A DNA stretch of 12,650 nt from Desulfobacterales bacterium (GCA_022361535.1 JAKSAU010001034.1:1-12650), one strand, 5' to 3'. Shown: positions 1 to 7,053, numbered from the stretch's first letter. Numbers and translations: made by a program. The notes: generated by a model from the sequence alone, not told the origin.

Positions 1-955
1 ATAATGTTTCATATTCCGGGCCTTCGCCTTCACCTGAATATTTTGAATCCGTAAGTTTGGTCAAACGGCCGCAGCCAATAGGGCAACCGTAGCAGGCGGA
101 GTTACCTTTTAAGTACCGTTTGGTCAGTTCTTCTCCGTGTATTTTCTCCCAGCCGTCAAAGGTTCCCTGCTGCCAGTTTTTGGTGGGCAAAACACCAAAG
201 TTCTGGGTGGCCATCACAACACCTGCCGTACCATTAACGGTCAACCCCAAAGGGGTTTCTTTTACCCCGGCTTTAAAAGTATCAAGTATCTGTTTATTAA
301 ACGCTTTGAACCGTTCCGAATCTGCCAGAGGTATCCGGCCTTTGCCTTTGACCACAACTGCTTTTAAATTTTTACTTCCCATGACAGCGCCAACACCGGA
401 CCGTCCTGCGGCCCTGTGTTTGTCATTCATAATAGAAGCAAACAACACCTGTTTTTCTCCGGCAGGCCCGATACATGCAACGCGCGCTTTTTTATCGGTC
501 TCACTTTTAAGCGCATCCGTGGTTTGGTGCGTATTCAATCCCCACAGATGTTCAGCCGGGCGCAGTTCAATTTTCTCCTGGTCAACCCAAAGATAAACCG
601 GTGTCTCAGACCGTCCTGAAAACACGATGGCATCAAAACCTGTCTTTTTAAATTCCGTCGGAAACATGCCGCCGGAATTTGAACAGGTCAAGGCACCTGT
701 GAGCGGAGACTTGGTCATGACCATATACCTTGCTCCCGTGGGCGCACCGGTTCCGGTCAGTGGCCCGGATGCCCAAATCATCGGGTTGTCCGGAGCCAAC
801 GGATCTACATTAGGATCCCCTTCCTGGTTAAGCAGATAAACGCCCAACCCACGGCCCCCGATGTATTCTTTAATTACTTTTGGATCCAGAGGTTCTTGAC
901 TGCACTCTCCTTTGGTTAAGTCAACCCGAAGTATTTTCCCCATCCATCCATACAT
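1..955 (-). CDS. aor: Aldehyde:ferredoxin oxidoreductase, N-terminal part (cut by window edge)
   Basis: This is a tungsten (or molybdenum) bis-pterin enzyme of the AOR family, which oxidises aldehydes to carboxylates in the cytoplasm with ferredoxin as electron acceptor. The reverse strand reads open from an ATG at 955 to the left edge, giving 318 residues of a family usually about 600 long. The protein opens with GKILRVDLTKGE and then YIGGRGLGVYLL, typical of the AFOR N-terminal domain. Residues 288-295 read CYGCPIGC, so Cys288, Cys291 and Cys295 supply three of the four [4Fe-4S] ligands; the fourth and the second pterin motif lie beyond the edge. The start is fixed by AAAGGAGAT about seven bases upstream. 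It is transcribed away from modF across a repeat-rich spacer. Substrate is not readable: AOR, formaldehyde or glyceraldehyde-3-phosphate types and the related BamB share this fold, but a general SRB-type AOR fits best. Confidence 0.95.
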   Translation of the reverse strand, partial: MYGWMGKILRVDLTKGECSQEPLDPKVIKEYIGGRGLGVYLLNQEGDPNVDPLAPDNPMIWASGPLTGTGAPTGARYMVMTKSPLTGALTCSNSGGMFPTEFKKTGFDAIVFSGRSETPVYLWVDQEKIELRPAEHLWGLNTHQTTDALKSETDKKARVACIGPAGEKQVLFASIMNDKHRAAGRSGVGAVMGSKNLKAVVVKGKGRIPLADSERFKAFNKQILDTFKAGVKETPLGLTVNGTAGVVMATQNFGVLPTKNWQQGTFDGWEKIHGEELTKRYLKGNSACYGCPIGCGRLTKLTDSKYSGEGEGPEYETL

Positions 956-1053
956 GGTTGATCTCCTTTTACTAATTTGTGATTCACCTGTTCTTGTCCC
1001 TCAGGCTATCGTTTCATTGGTGCCCACATATATTAAAGCAATAGTTCTTTTAT

Positions 1054-1079
1054 AATGCAGGTGACCCTTTATCTGCATT
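1054..1079. repeat. Inverted repeat in aor leader region (candidate operator or stem)
   Basis: AATGCAG at 1054-1060 and CTGCATT at 1073-1079 are perfect 7-bp inverted copies separated by 12 bases. On the aor strand the dyad lies about 100-125 bases upstream of the start codon, beside a TATAAA-like hexamer. It could be a protein-binding site or a stem in the aor 5' leader. No consensus is recognised. Confidence 0.45.
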
Positions 1080-1092
1080 TAACCGCTCTAAG

Positions 1093-1139
1093 AATGAGCA
1101 CTCATTTGATCAATGATCTAATCAAATTTTTAATCAAAT
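1093..1139. promoter_or_regulatory. Clustered dyads and direct repeats, likely operator region
   Basis: Three repeat structures overlap here. AATGAG (1093-1098) and CTCATT (1101-1106) form a dyad with a 2-bp centre, of the compact shape bound by many TetR-like dimers. ATTTGAT (1104-1110) and ATCAAAT (1121-1127) form a 7-bp dyad with a 10-bp gap. TAATCAAAT occurs twice in direct orientation at 1119-1127 and 1131-1139, a 12-bp period. The overlap of three structures within 47 bp argues for regulator binding rather than chance, although AT-rich sequence produces such repeats more readily. Confidence 0.45.
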
Positions 1140-1287
1140 AGACAATTTGCTCATATTAGTCAATTGGTTTCTCAATAAGAATTTCACCCTAATAAAACCT
1201 TTTTATTATATTTCAAATGGACTAAGTCATTATTTTTCGAACTTTTTTGAGTTGGGTTATCAGTTTAAAAGGAGAAGAAATATCCTA

Positions 1288-1346
1288 TTGACGCAGGTAT
1301 TAACAGTATTTAAACCCTCCTTTGTTACGATTTTTCCTTGCGTCAA
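1288..1346. repeat. 8-bp inverted repeat pair just upstream of modF
   Basis: TTGACGCA at 1288-1295 and TGCGTCAA at 1339-1346 are perfect inverted copies with 43 bases between. Allowing one bulged base the match extends to 10 bp. The centres are 51 bp apart, close to five DNA turns, so the pair could be bound together with a loop; alternatively it forms a long stem in the modF leader. The left arm also resembles a -35 box (TTGACG), followed after 17 bases by a poor -10 (TAAACC). Confidence 0.45.
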
Positions 1347-1377
1347 CCTGGTGGACCTGATTGAATACCGCCCATGA
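1288..1377 (+). CDS. Possible 29-residue leader ORF overlapping the modF start
   Basis: This is a speculative small ORF. AAAAGGAG at 1267-1274 is the best Shine-Dalgarno in the spacer but has no annotated gene behind it. A TTG at 1288 follows after 13 bases, which is longer than ideal, and opens 29 codons that end in TGA at 1375-1377. That stop overlaps the modF ATG (1374-1376) as ATGA, the classic arrangement for translational coupling. modF itself has no Shine-Dalgarno next to its ATG, so reinitiation would explain how it is translated. The peptide, ending VDLIEYRP, resembles no family known to me. Against it are the TTG start, the long spacing and the lack of any conservation evidence. Confidence 0.25.
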   Translation: MTQVLTVFKPSFVTIFPCVNLVDLIEYRP

Positions 1378-2759
1378 AAATTTTAAACTATACTGCAGCG
1401 TCGATCACCATAACACGCTTTGAAGCTGAACCTGGCCAGTCCTGGTATATCTTGGGCAGTAACCGATCCGGTATCGAAGCATTTTTCACTCTTTTATCCC
1501 AGGATGTAACTAATGGATCCGGAATAAGCCTTCCGCACCCTTCTCAAATGGGAATATTTTCATTTGACGGCCAACAGGCCCTGTTTGAGGAAGAGCTGAA
1601 TAAGGATGATACGGATTTCATGGACCGCATTGATCCGGGCACACCTGCCAGGGCATTCCTTAATGATCCGGATGCATATATGGATATTATCTGCGCCTTT
1701 AACATGGACAAGGCTTTGGATAAAGGATATCGGCAATTATCAACAGGCCAGTCCAGAAAGCTGCTTTTGCTATCCAAGATTACACGGGGTAAAAAATGGC
1801 TTCTTATCCAGGCACCATACGACGGACTTGATAAGGACAGCTGCAACGAACTGGACAAGGCTTTGGACCATTGCAGGTTTAAGGGGATGGGTATCCTTGT
1901 TTTTGTCCATAACCTTGAAGACATACCCGCGCAAGCGACCCATATCGGGGTAGTGGATAATGGACAGCTAACGCTGTCCGGTCCAAGGCAAGAGATTCTA
2001 AACTCAGTTTCCAATATCAATACCCAAGCGGATTTCAATGCTTCAGTGGAAGAACTCCCCCTAAGATCCAACATTGAAAAAAAAATAAAGCACAAAAAAG
2101 AGCTGATCCGTCTTGAAAACGGTTCTGCAGGGTATCAAGGTAAAACAGTTTTTACGAATCTTGATCTAACCATCTTCACCGGAGAACATACCTTGATTTC
2201 CGGTCCCAACGGCTGTGGCAAATCTACTCTTTTACAGGTCATCACAGGGGATCACCCGGCATGCTATACCAACAACCTGTATATATTGGGAATTAAACGG
2301 GGAACAGGGGAGTCCATCTGGGAGTTGAAAAAACAGATGGGCATTGTCAGCTCTGACCTCCATAGAAATTATATTGTCCCTGGCAGCACAGTGGACTGTG
2401 TTTTGTCAGGTTTGTACGATTCCATCGGACTCTACACCACCCCGAGCCCTGAAGATGAAAAAAAAGCCATAGCCTGGCTGGAGCGTATCAATCTTATAAA
2501 CGATGCCCGAACACCCTTTCGTGATCTTTCTTATGCTGACCAGCGCCTGGTTCTCATAGCGCGGGCATTGATCAAGCTTCCTGATCTGCTTATACTGGAC
2601 GAACCCACTCAAGGGTTGGATAAGGCCAATCGTGAGGCAATCCTTGACTTTCTTGCTCAAATTGCAAAGGAAAACCTGAGCACCATACTTTATGTCAGTC
2701 ACAGGGAAGATGAATTCAGAAACTTTTTTGTGTCACATCTTCAGATGGGACAACGCTAA
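1374..2759 (+). CDS. modF: ModF-like protein with two ABC ATPase domains
   Basis: This 461-residue cytoplasmic protein has two ABC ATPase domains in tandem and no membrane segment, as in ModF, a protein of uncertain role linked to molybdate transport loci. Domain 1 (about 1-205) has a degraded Walker A (GSNRSGIE, 28-35, no Lys), keeps the signature LSTGQ (122-126), and has a ruined Walker B (LLIQAPYDGLD, Gln146 and Ala147 replacing Asp and Glu). Domain 2 (about 244-461) has intact Walker A GPNGCGKS (277-284), Walker B LLILDEP (Asp409, Glu410) and His443, but its signature is altered to LSYAD (385-389). The RLVLIARAL and DEPTQGLD stretches are ModF-like. No Shine-Dalgarno precedes ATG 1374; an in-frame stop at 1362-1364 excludes longer forms. 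Divergence from aor suggests a role in tungstate or molybdate supply. It could instead be a regulatory or translation-type ABC-F relative, which I think less likely. Confidence 0.88.
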   Translation: MKILNYTAASITITRFEAEPGQSWYILGSNRSGIEAFFTLLSQDVTNGSGISLPHPSQMGIFSFDGQQALFEEELNKDDTDFMDRIDPGTPARAFLNDPDAYMDIICAFNMDKALDKGYRQLSTGQSRKLLLLSKITRGKKWLLIQAPYDGLDKDSCNELDKALDHCRFKGMGILVFVHNLEDIPAQATHIGVVDNGQLTLSGPRQEILNSVSNINTQADFNASVEELPLRSNIEKKIKHKKELIRLENGSAGYQGKTVFTNLDLTIFTGEHTLISGPNGCGKSTLLQVITGDHPACYTNNLYILGIKRGTGESIWELKKQMGIVSSDLHRNYIVPGSTVDCVLSGLYDSIGLYTTPSPEDEKKAIAWLERINLINDARTPFRDLSYADQRLVLIARALIKLPDLLILDEPTQGLDKANREAILDFLAQIAKENLSTILYVSHREDEFRNFFVSHLQMGQR

Positions 2760-3904
2760 AGGGAGCGCTCCCGGATTCCGGTGATAAGAGGAACCGCAAG
2801 CATCCCAGCCACAGTTCCTACCACACCAGGCCACCCCATATACTCAAAGGCAAATCCTGACAGAGTGATGCCAAGCCACCCACCGATGTAGTAAAACAGA
2901 ACGTATAACGCGTTGGCCTGGCCTTGGCTGTGGGTCAGTTTCTGGTTCAACAGTCCCACAGCTGTCGCATGAATGGTAAAAAAACCTGCGCATAGGCTTA
3001 AAAGCCCCAAGATGACCGCCCAAACTGAGGGCACCAGAAGAAGGCCAAAAGAGACTCCCAGCGCCAGACATCCTAAAATCATAGTATTTCCAGCCCCAAA
3101 TCTTACAGATATCTTTCCGGCAACAGGTCCGAGGACAATTCCCAGGATGTAAACCAGGTAAACCAGGGTGATCATTTCTGTAGAAAATGAAAATGGAGGT
3201 ACTGACAAGCGGTAGGGCAGATAATTGAATACAGGAGAAAAAATCATTAAACCAGAAGCACCGGTTCCGTAAATCCAAATCAGGTCTTTTCGTGTCAAAA
3301 GGCCTAAAAACCCATTGTGTTTCACCTCTATGTTCTGTGAACTGCGTTTAGAACGTGGCAGACTGATCATTGCAAAAATACTTGCCAATGCTACAAACAA
3401 GGCAGCTGAAACAAAAGCATACCGCCAGTGCAAAGGTGGATGAATCCATCCCCCAAGTAGCCGTCCGGTTAGCCCGCCCAGGACCGTTGCTGCTACATAA
3501 GTACCCATAACCACAGACAACCGGTCTTTTGATAAATTTTTAGCAAGCCAGGCTGCAAGACTTGTTGTCAAGGCAGGAATAAAAATGCCTTGAATAAATC
3601 TTGCACCTACAAGGATATGAAACTCATGGGTAGCGGCGCATACAAATCCACCCGCCGCAACCAATATGCCGCCTGTAAATAGTATTGGATGAATTGAAAT
3701 TCGGTCAGACAGGTATCCGAAAAACAAATTTGAAATTACAATACCCAATATCACTAAAGAAACAGTCAAAGAAACTTGGACCGTTGATATCCCAAACTCA
3801 GTCTGGAGAACAGGAAGAATAGGCTGGGTAATATATATATTGGTAAAAGCAGCTGTAACCAGGGCAAAAACAGCTACTTCCAGTTTAAGCATCTGCTTTT
3901 TCAC
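2756..3904 (-). CDS. MFS transporter, drug/sugar efflux-like (YnfM type)
   Basis: This 382-residue inner-membrane protein is a major facilitator of the 12-helix type. Hydrophobic helices fill the chain from residue 8 onward. The conserved loop after helix 2 reads GYLSDRISIHPI (63-74), a motif A that keeps Gly, Asp and Arg but lacks the final GRR. Such proteins exchange small molecules for protons, most often as exporters; the substrate is not predictable. A GTG start at 3904 is preceded by CAGGG at good spacing; a downstream ATG at 3892 is possible but less well served. The gene begins 20 bp inside the end of the histidine kinase gene, so the two are almost certainly co-transcribed and perhaps translationally coupled. 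Its stop overlaps the end of modF by 3 bp on the opposite strand. Confidence 0.9.
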   Translation of the reverse strand: MKKQMLKLEVAVFALVTAAFTNIYITQPILPVLQTEFGISTVQVSLTVSLVILGIVISNLFFGYLSDRISIHPILFTGGILVAAGGFVCAATHEFHILVGARFIQGIFIPALTTSLAAWLAKNLSKDRLSVVMGTYVAATVLGGLTGRLLGGWIHPPLHWRYAFVSAALFVALASIFAMISLPRSKRSSQNIEVKHNGFLGLLTRKDLIWIYGTGASGLMIFSPVFNYLPYRLSVPPFSFSTEMITLVYLVYILGIVLGPVAGKISVRFGAGNTMILGCLALGVSFGLLLVPSVWAVILGLLSLCAGFFTIHATAVGLLNQKLTHSQGQANALYVLFYYIGGWLGITLSGFAFEYMGWPGVVGTVAGMLAVPLITGIRERSL

Positions 3905-6419
3905 TTATACCCTGATAAACCGGCAGCCTGATAATAAATTCAGTGCCTTTACCTGGCTCAGAAAGGGCTTCCATTTCGCCATCGTGGTCTTCAGTCACAA
4001 TAAAATACGAAATAGAAAGGCCTAAGCCCGTGCCTGAATTAATATCTTTTGTAGTATAAAACGGCTCAAAAATTCGCTTACGAACACCCTCTTCCATGCC
4101 CGGCCCATTATCTTTCACAGAAATACAATTCATTTTCCCTTCATGATACAGGCAGATGGAAATCATTGGGCCGTCAATTTGATATTCCTTTTGTCCCATG
4201 GCTTGGGCAGCATTCTTGAACAAATTCAGCAAAACCTGCTGTATTTTACTTTCCTCGCATAGCGCAGGTTTTAAGTCTGCTTCACTGACCTTATCAATGT
4301 GAATATTTTTAAAATCATACTGATCTTTTAGTGCGAAATCATTTTGGATCAAGGCTAACGTTTTATCAACAATCTTGGAAAGGTCCCCAGTTCCTTTATC
4401 TAGGGTATTTGTTTTGGCAAAGCTGAGCATATTATCTACAATAGCGGCGGCATTTTTTCCGGCGGTAAGACTATTATTCAAGAGCCGTATAATGCCCCGC
4501 TTTTTCATATAGGCCTCAATCTTGGTCATTGTATTACCGGTTTCCGCAGCTATTTTTTCATTGGCATCAAGACCTTGCGACACTCTTGTTTTAATTAACT
4601 GTGCGCTTTGTATCATTCCTGCCAGAGGATTATTGATTTCATGAGCCATGCCTGCAGCCAGCCCCCCGACTGAAAGCATTTTCTCGGATTGAACCAGCAG
4701 TTTTCGGGTCTGGGTTTGTTCGGTGACATCGCGTAAAAAAATCATAAATGCAGGCTTTTTCTCCCATTGAACGATTGACCCATTCAATTCCAGATCAAGG
4801 ACCCTGCCATCCCGGATTATTCCCCGTATATTAAATGCACCGCCTACATCTTCTGGAGGCATTCCCAAATAATATCGCGCATCGATTTTTTCCCAGTCAT
4901 CAGGATGAACAAATTCTTTGATATCCCTATTCTCAATTTCATAAGGTTCAACACCTGTGGTTTCTATAAACCTGTCATTGGCATATAAAAGCTTTCCGTG
5001 CCTGATAACACAGATACCGTCCGGGGATCCCTGGATCAACTTTTGGTATCTTTCTTTGGAGGCATTTAACTCCAATTCCATGCGGATGCGGTTGGACAGC
5101 TCTTCTTTATATGCAGTATTGGACGAGGCAAGCTGTTCAGACTGTTTTTCTACGATTGCATAGGCTTGGGTAAAACGCTGAGAAAGCAGAACTGCCTGGG
5201 TTAAAATAAAAATCATAAGCCCTGCAGGTACCAGATGCGTTGTAAAAATCACCTGGTGATTGTAAAGAATATCATTTACAACCGCGACGGCCATGATCAA
5301 AAATCCAAATGCAAACACCCTTGCGCCTTGGCGTTTATTCCAAATTGCTTTACCAATGACCCAAACCCCGTAGAGAATCACAACCATAGTTAGAACTTGG
5401 GCTACAGGCAAAAGATACGAGTCATAACGCGTCGGTGCAACTATCACAATTGACGAAAAAACAAGACCCGTAAAGACCGATACTCTGACAACAAAAGAAG
5501 AGACCTCCTCAAATAAAGACCGTGTATAAAGTACAAACATGGGCAGACAAAGATAATATGAAAGATAAATCATAGCGGTTAATGTAGAATAATCTATGTC
5601 CGGAAACATCTGAACCAGGTAGCGTTCTCCATGGACCAACAACCTTAACGCGAGCAAAAAATTGATCAGGCTGAAATACAAACTGGAATTGTCCTTTTTT
5701 TGCCAGGTATACAGCCCAAGCTGGTAGAATCCCATAATGACAATGGCACCTAAAAGGAAAAAGCTTATGGCCATTTGAGCTTTTTGTCCGGTATGGATAT
5801 CCTTTGGCAATCCCAACAAAAAAGGTTCCCATAGCCCGCCCTGCCAATGGTGAAAATTGGAAATATGCACCACCAATTCCATGCGGTCTTTCTGGACTTG
5901 AAATTCTGAAAACCCGGGTAGATACTGAGGACGGCTTGTCTCCTTGTTTTTTCCAGGCACTCCTGAAGCGGCCACAGGTTTGCCGTTGACATACGCACGA
6001 AAAGCGGTTCCGGCGTCAAGTGTCTTTATTGATAATGCTGACGACCCTTTAGGAAGCAATACGGTCAAGTGATATGTGGCAAAACCGATTCCCGTGATCT
6101 TTGTATCGCCAATCCGGGTCCCGTTCCAGATTCCCGGAACATTTTTAAGTACAGAAGGGATACCCTTGGCATGATGCTGTAAGCCGTCTGATTGGAATGC
6201 CTGGGGAGGTATGAGTTGGTCCCAGTAGAACCTCCATTGGCCTGAAAGAGGGAGGACTCCGTCATTTTTAAAACTCCACTGTCTTAGATCCAATATTCCG
6301 TCAACGGCTTTAGGAGGAGATGAGATTTGCGGGCATCCGGGAAACAGCAATCCAACTATAATTGCTGACAGCCATATCATTTTATCAAATTGCTTACACA
6401 TCGCCATCCCGACCAGCAT
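3885..6419 (-). CDS. 7TMR-DISM/PAS sensor histidine kinase
   Basis: This 844-residue membrane sensor kinase has no adjacent response regulator. In order: a signal with a lipobox-like end (LLFPGC, Cys29); an extracytoplasmic 7TMR-DISMED2-type beta domain (about 35-205), a fold that resembles carbohydrate-binding modules; seven membrane helices (about 215-413); a coiled coil (420-455); a PAS domain (about 455-570); HisKA with MAHEINNPLAG and phospho-acceptor His593; and an ATPase domain with N box Asn736, G1 DNGPGM (770-775) and G2 GTGLGL (796-801). The dimerisation domain carries about 35 extra residues after the H box, containing AYMKKRGI, a variant I have seen in PAS kinases of deltaproteobacteria. 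The ATG at 6419 lacks a Shine-Dalgarno; ATG 6401 (Met7) is an equally good start. It heads an operon with the MFS transporter, whose substrate may be linked to what the kinase senses. Confidence 0.93.
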   Translation of the reverse strand: MLVGMAMCKQFDKMIWLSAIIVGLLFPGCPQISSPPKAVDGILDLRQWSFKNDGVLPLSGQWRFYWDQLIPPQAFQSDGLQHHAKGIPSVLKNVPGIWNGTRIGDTKITGIGFATYHLTVLLPKGSSALSIKTLDAGTAFRAYVNGKPVAASGVPGKNKETSRPQYLPGFSEFQVQKDRMELVVHISNFHHWQGGLWEPFLLGLPKDIHTGQKAQMAISFFLLGAIVIMGFYQLGLYTWQKKDNSSLYFSLINFLLALRLLVHGERYLVQMFPDIDYSTLTAMIYLSYYLCLPMFVLYTRSLFEEVSSFVVRVSVFTGLVFSSIVIVAPTRYDSYLLPVAQVLTMVVILYGVWVIGKAIWNKRQGARVFAFGFLIMAVAVVNDILYNHQVIFTTHLVPAGLMIFILTQAVLLSQRFTQAYAIVEKQSEQLASSNTAYKEELSNRIRMELELNASKERYQKLIQGSPDGICVIRHGKLLYANDRFIETTGVEPYEIENRDIKEFVHPDDWEKIDARYYLGMPPEDVGGAFNIRGIIRDGRVLDLELNGSIVQWEKKPAFMIFLRDVTEQTQTRKLLVQSEKMLSVGGLAAGMAHEINNPLAGMIQSAQLIKTRVSQGLDANEKIAAETGNTMTKIEAYMKKRGIIRLLNNSLTAGKNAAAIVDNMLSFAKTNTLDKGTGDLSKIVDKTLALIQNDFALKDQYDFKNIHIDKVSEADLKPALCEESKIQQVLLNLFKNAAQAMGQKEYQIDGPMISICLYHEGKMNCISVKDNGPGMEEGVRKRIFEPFYTTKDINSGTGLGLSISYFIVTEDHDGEMEALSEPGKGTEFIIRLPVYQGISEKADA

Positions 6420-6447
6420 TTTATATCAGATAAAATTTTGGAGTAGG

Positions 6448-6476
6448 AGTGTACACCCAAAGTTGTATTAAATCAA
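6448..6476 (-). promoter_or_regulatory. Candidate sigma-70 promoter for the kinase-MFS operon
   Basis: On the minus strand TTGATT (6476-6471) and TACACT (6453-6448) are 17 bases apart, each matching four of six consensus positions. Initiation near 6441 would leave a leader of about 20 bases before ATG 6419. The -10 sits in the small palindrome GTGTAC, a possible operator. The preceding NTF2-like gene ends at 6513 with no clear terminator, so read-through is also possible. Confidence 0.35.
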
Positions 6477-6512
6477 TTGGTTCTTTTATATTGGAATAAT
6501 TAAGGAATTTAC

Positions 6513-6935
6513 TTACCACTCGTTACTTAGAATTTGCCATTTGCCGTCTTCCCAAACCAGATTAAAAACATTTTTATAGTCTCGCTTTATTTTTCGGACA
6601 ACAACACTGGCCTTTGCACTGTCGCCGTCCATTTTCAAAATTTTAGGATCAACCATTTTAAAGGGCCCAAAATGTTTCATCCGCTCTGGCAGCACCTTCG
6701 CATACTTGGTTTTGGAGTAATACTCAGGCTTGTTCTTCTTGCCGAGTTTCAATTTGAGGTCATCATGAAAAAATGTGATGTATGTGTCTGAATCCTGGGT
6801 ATTCCATGCTGTTTCCATATCTGAAAATAATTGGAAGACAGTTGATTTGTCGTGACTCTGATCTGCCATTATAGGACTGGTTGTAAAAATGATAGATATA
6901 GCCAACACCAAAAGAACATGACGAAAGAAATGCAT
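6513..6935 (-). CDS. Secreted NTF2/SnoaL-like (DUF4440-type) small protein
   Basis: This is a 140-residue exported protein. Residues 1-24 form a Sec signal peptide: a basic start (MHFFRH), the hydrophobic run VLLVLAISIIF, and a likely signal-peptidase site SPIMA before Asp25. The mature part starts with a helix containing FQLFSDMETAWNTQDSDTYITFF and ends with VFNLVWEDGKWQILSNEW. An amphipathic helix followed by strands closing in DGKWQI is the pattern of NTF2-like folds (SnoaL, DUF4440, Cif-like). Many are binding or accessory proteins without proven activity, and no catalytic residues are evident. A strong Shine-Dalgarno (AAAGGAGG) lies just upstream of ATG 6935. It sits between the terminator after the acetyl-CoA hydrolase gene and the kinase operon, so it may have its own promoter or feed into that operon. 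Its role is unknown. Confidence 0.8.
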   Translation of the reverse strand: MHFFRHVLLVLAISIIFTTSPIMADQSHDKSTVFQLFSDMETAWNTQDSDTYITFFHDDLKLKLGKKNKPEYYSKTKYAKVLPERMKHFGPFKMVDPKILKMDGDSAKASVVVRKIKRDYKNVFNLVWEDGKWQILSNEW

Positions 6936-6983
6936 ACTACCTCCTTTATGATAGAGATATAGAATTATTATCTACCATAAAAG

Positions 6984-7024
6984 AAATTACCGGCCCGGGC
7001 AATAGAAACCCGGGCCGGTAATTT
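6984..7024 (-). terminator. Rho-independent terminator after the acetyl-CoA hydrolase gene
   Basis: AAATTACCGGCCCGGG (6984-6999) and its exact complement (7009-7024) form a 16-bp perfect stem with a 9-base loop. On the minus strand the 3' side runs into TTTCTTTTAT. The hairpin begins 30 bases after the stop codon at 7054, so it terminates the minus-strand hydrolase transcript. On the plus strand the stem is followed by CTTTTTATATA, so it could work both ways, but no plus-strand gene reads toward it. Confidence 0.85.
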
Positions 7025-7053
7025 AACTTTTTATATATGAATTTTTTCGCAGG

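Larger units (their letters stand above)
956..1373. promoter_or_regulatory. Divergent aor/modF intergenic region, repeat-rich
   Basis: This 418-bp spacer separates the divergent aor and modF genes and is much more AT-rich than its flanks. It contains the aor Shine-Dalgarno next to 955, an inverted repeat at 1054-1079, a cluster of overlapping inverted and direct repeats at 1093-1139, an AT-rich stretch with no recognisable signal at about 1140-1260, an unused-looking Shine-Dalgarno at 1267-1274, and an 8-bp inverted repeat pair at 1288-1346. I found no convincing consensus sigma-70 or sigma-54 promoter on either strand. The concentration of dyads suggests one or more regulators acting on aor, modF or both, but their identity cannot be read from the sequence. 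Confidence 0.6.

Noticed and set aside
120..596. Long plus-strand ORF of 158 codons near the left end.
   Set aside because: It is antisense to aor, whose minus-strand frame carries the clear CxxCxxxC motif; it has no family features or Shine-Dalgarno.
1010..1035. TGGGCAC on the minus strand as a sigma-54 -24 element for aor.
   Set aside because: No TTGC-type -12 element lies at the required distance.
956..1373. A molybdenum-cofactor riboswitch in the aor leader.
   Set aside because: The region is AT-rich and shows only short isolated dyads; I cannot see the multi-stem GC-rich architecture of that RNA.
1147..1377. 76-codon plus-strand ORF through the AT-rich spacer.
   Set aside because: The upstream part starts at TTG with no Shine-Dalgarno and has low-complexity composition; only its last 29 codons deserve consideration.
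1544..2095. Minus-strand ORF of 183 codons.
   Set aside because: It lies wholly within modF in the opposite orientation and is serine/leucine-rich in the way shadow frames are.
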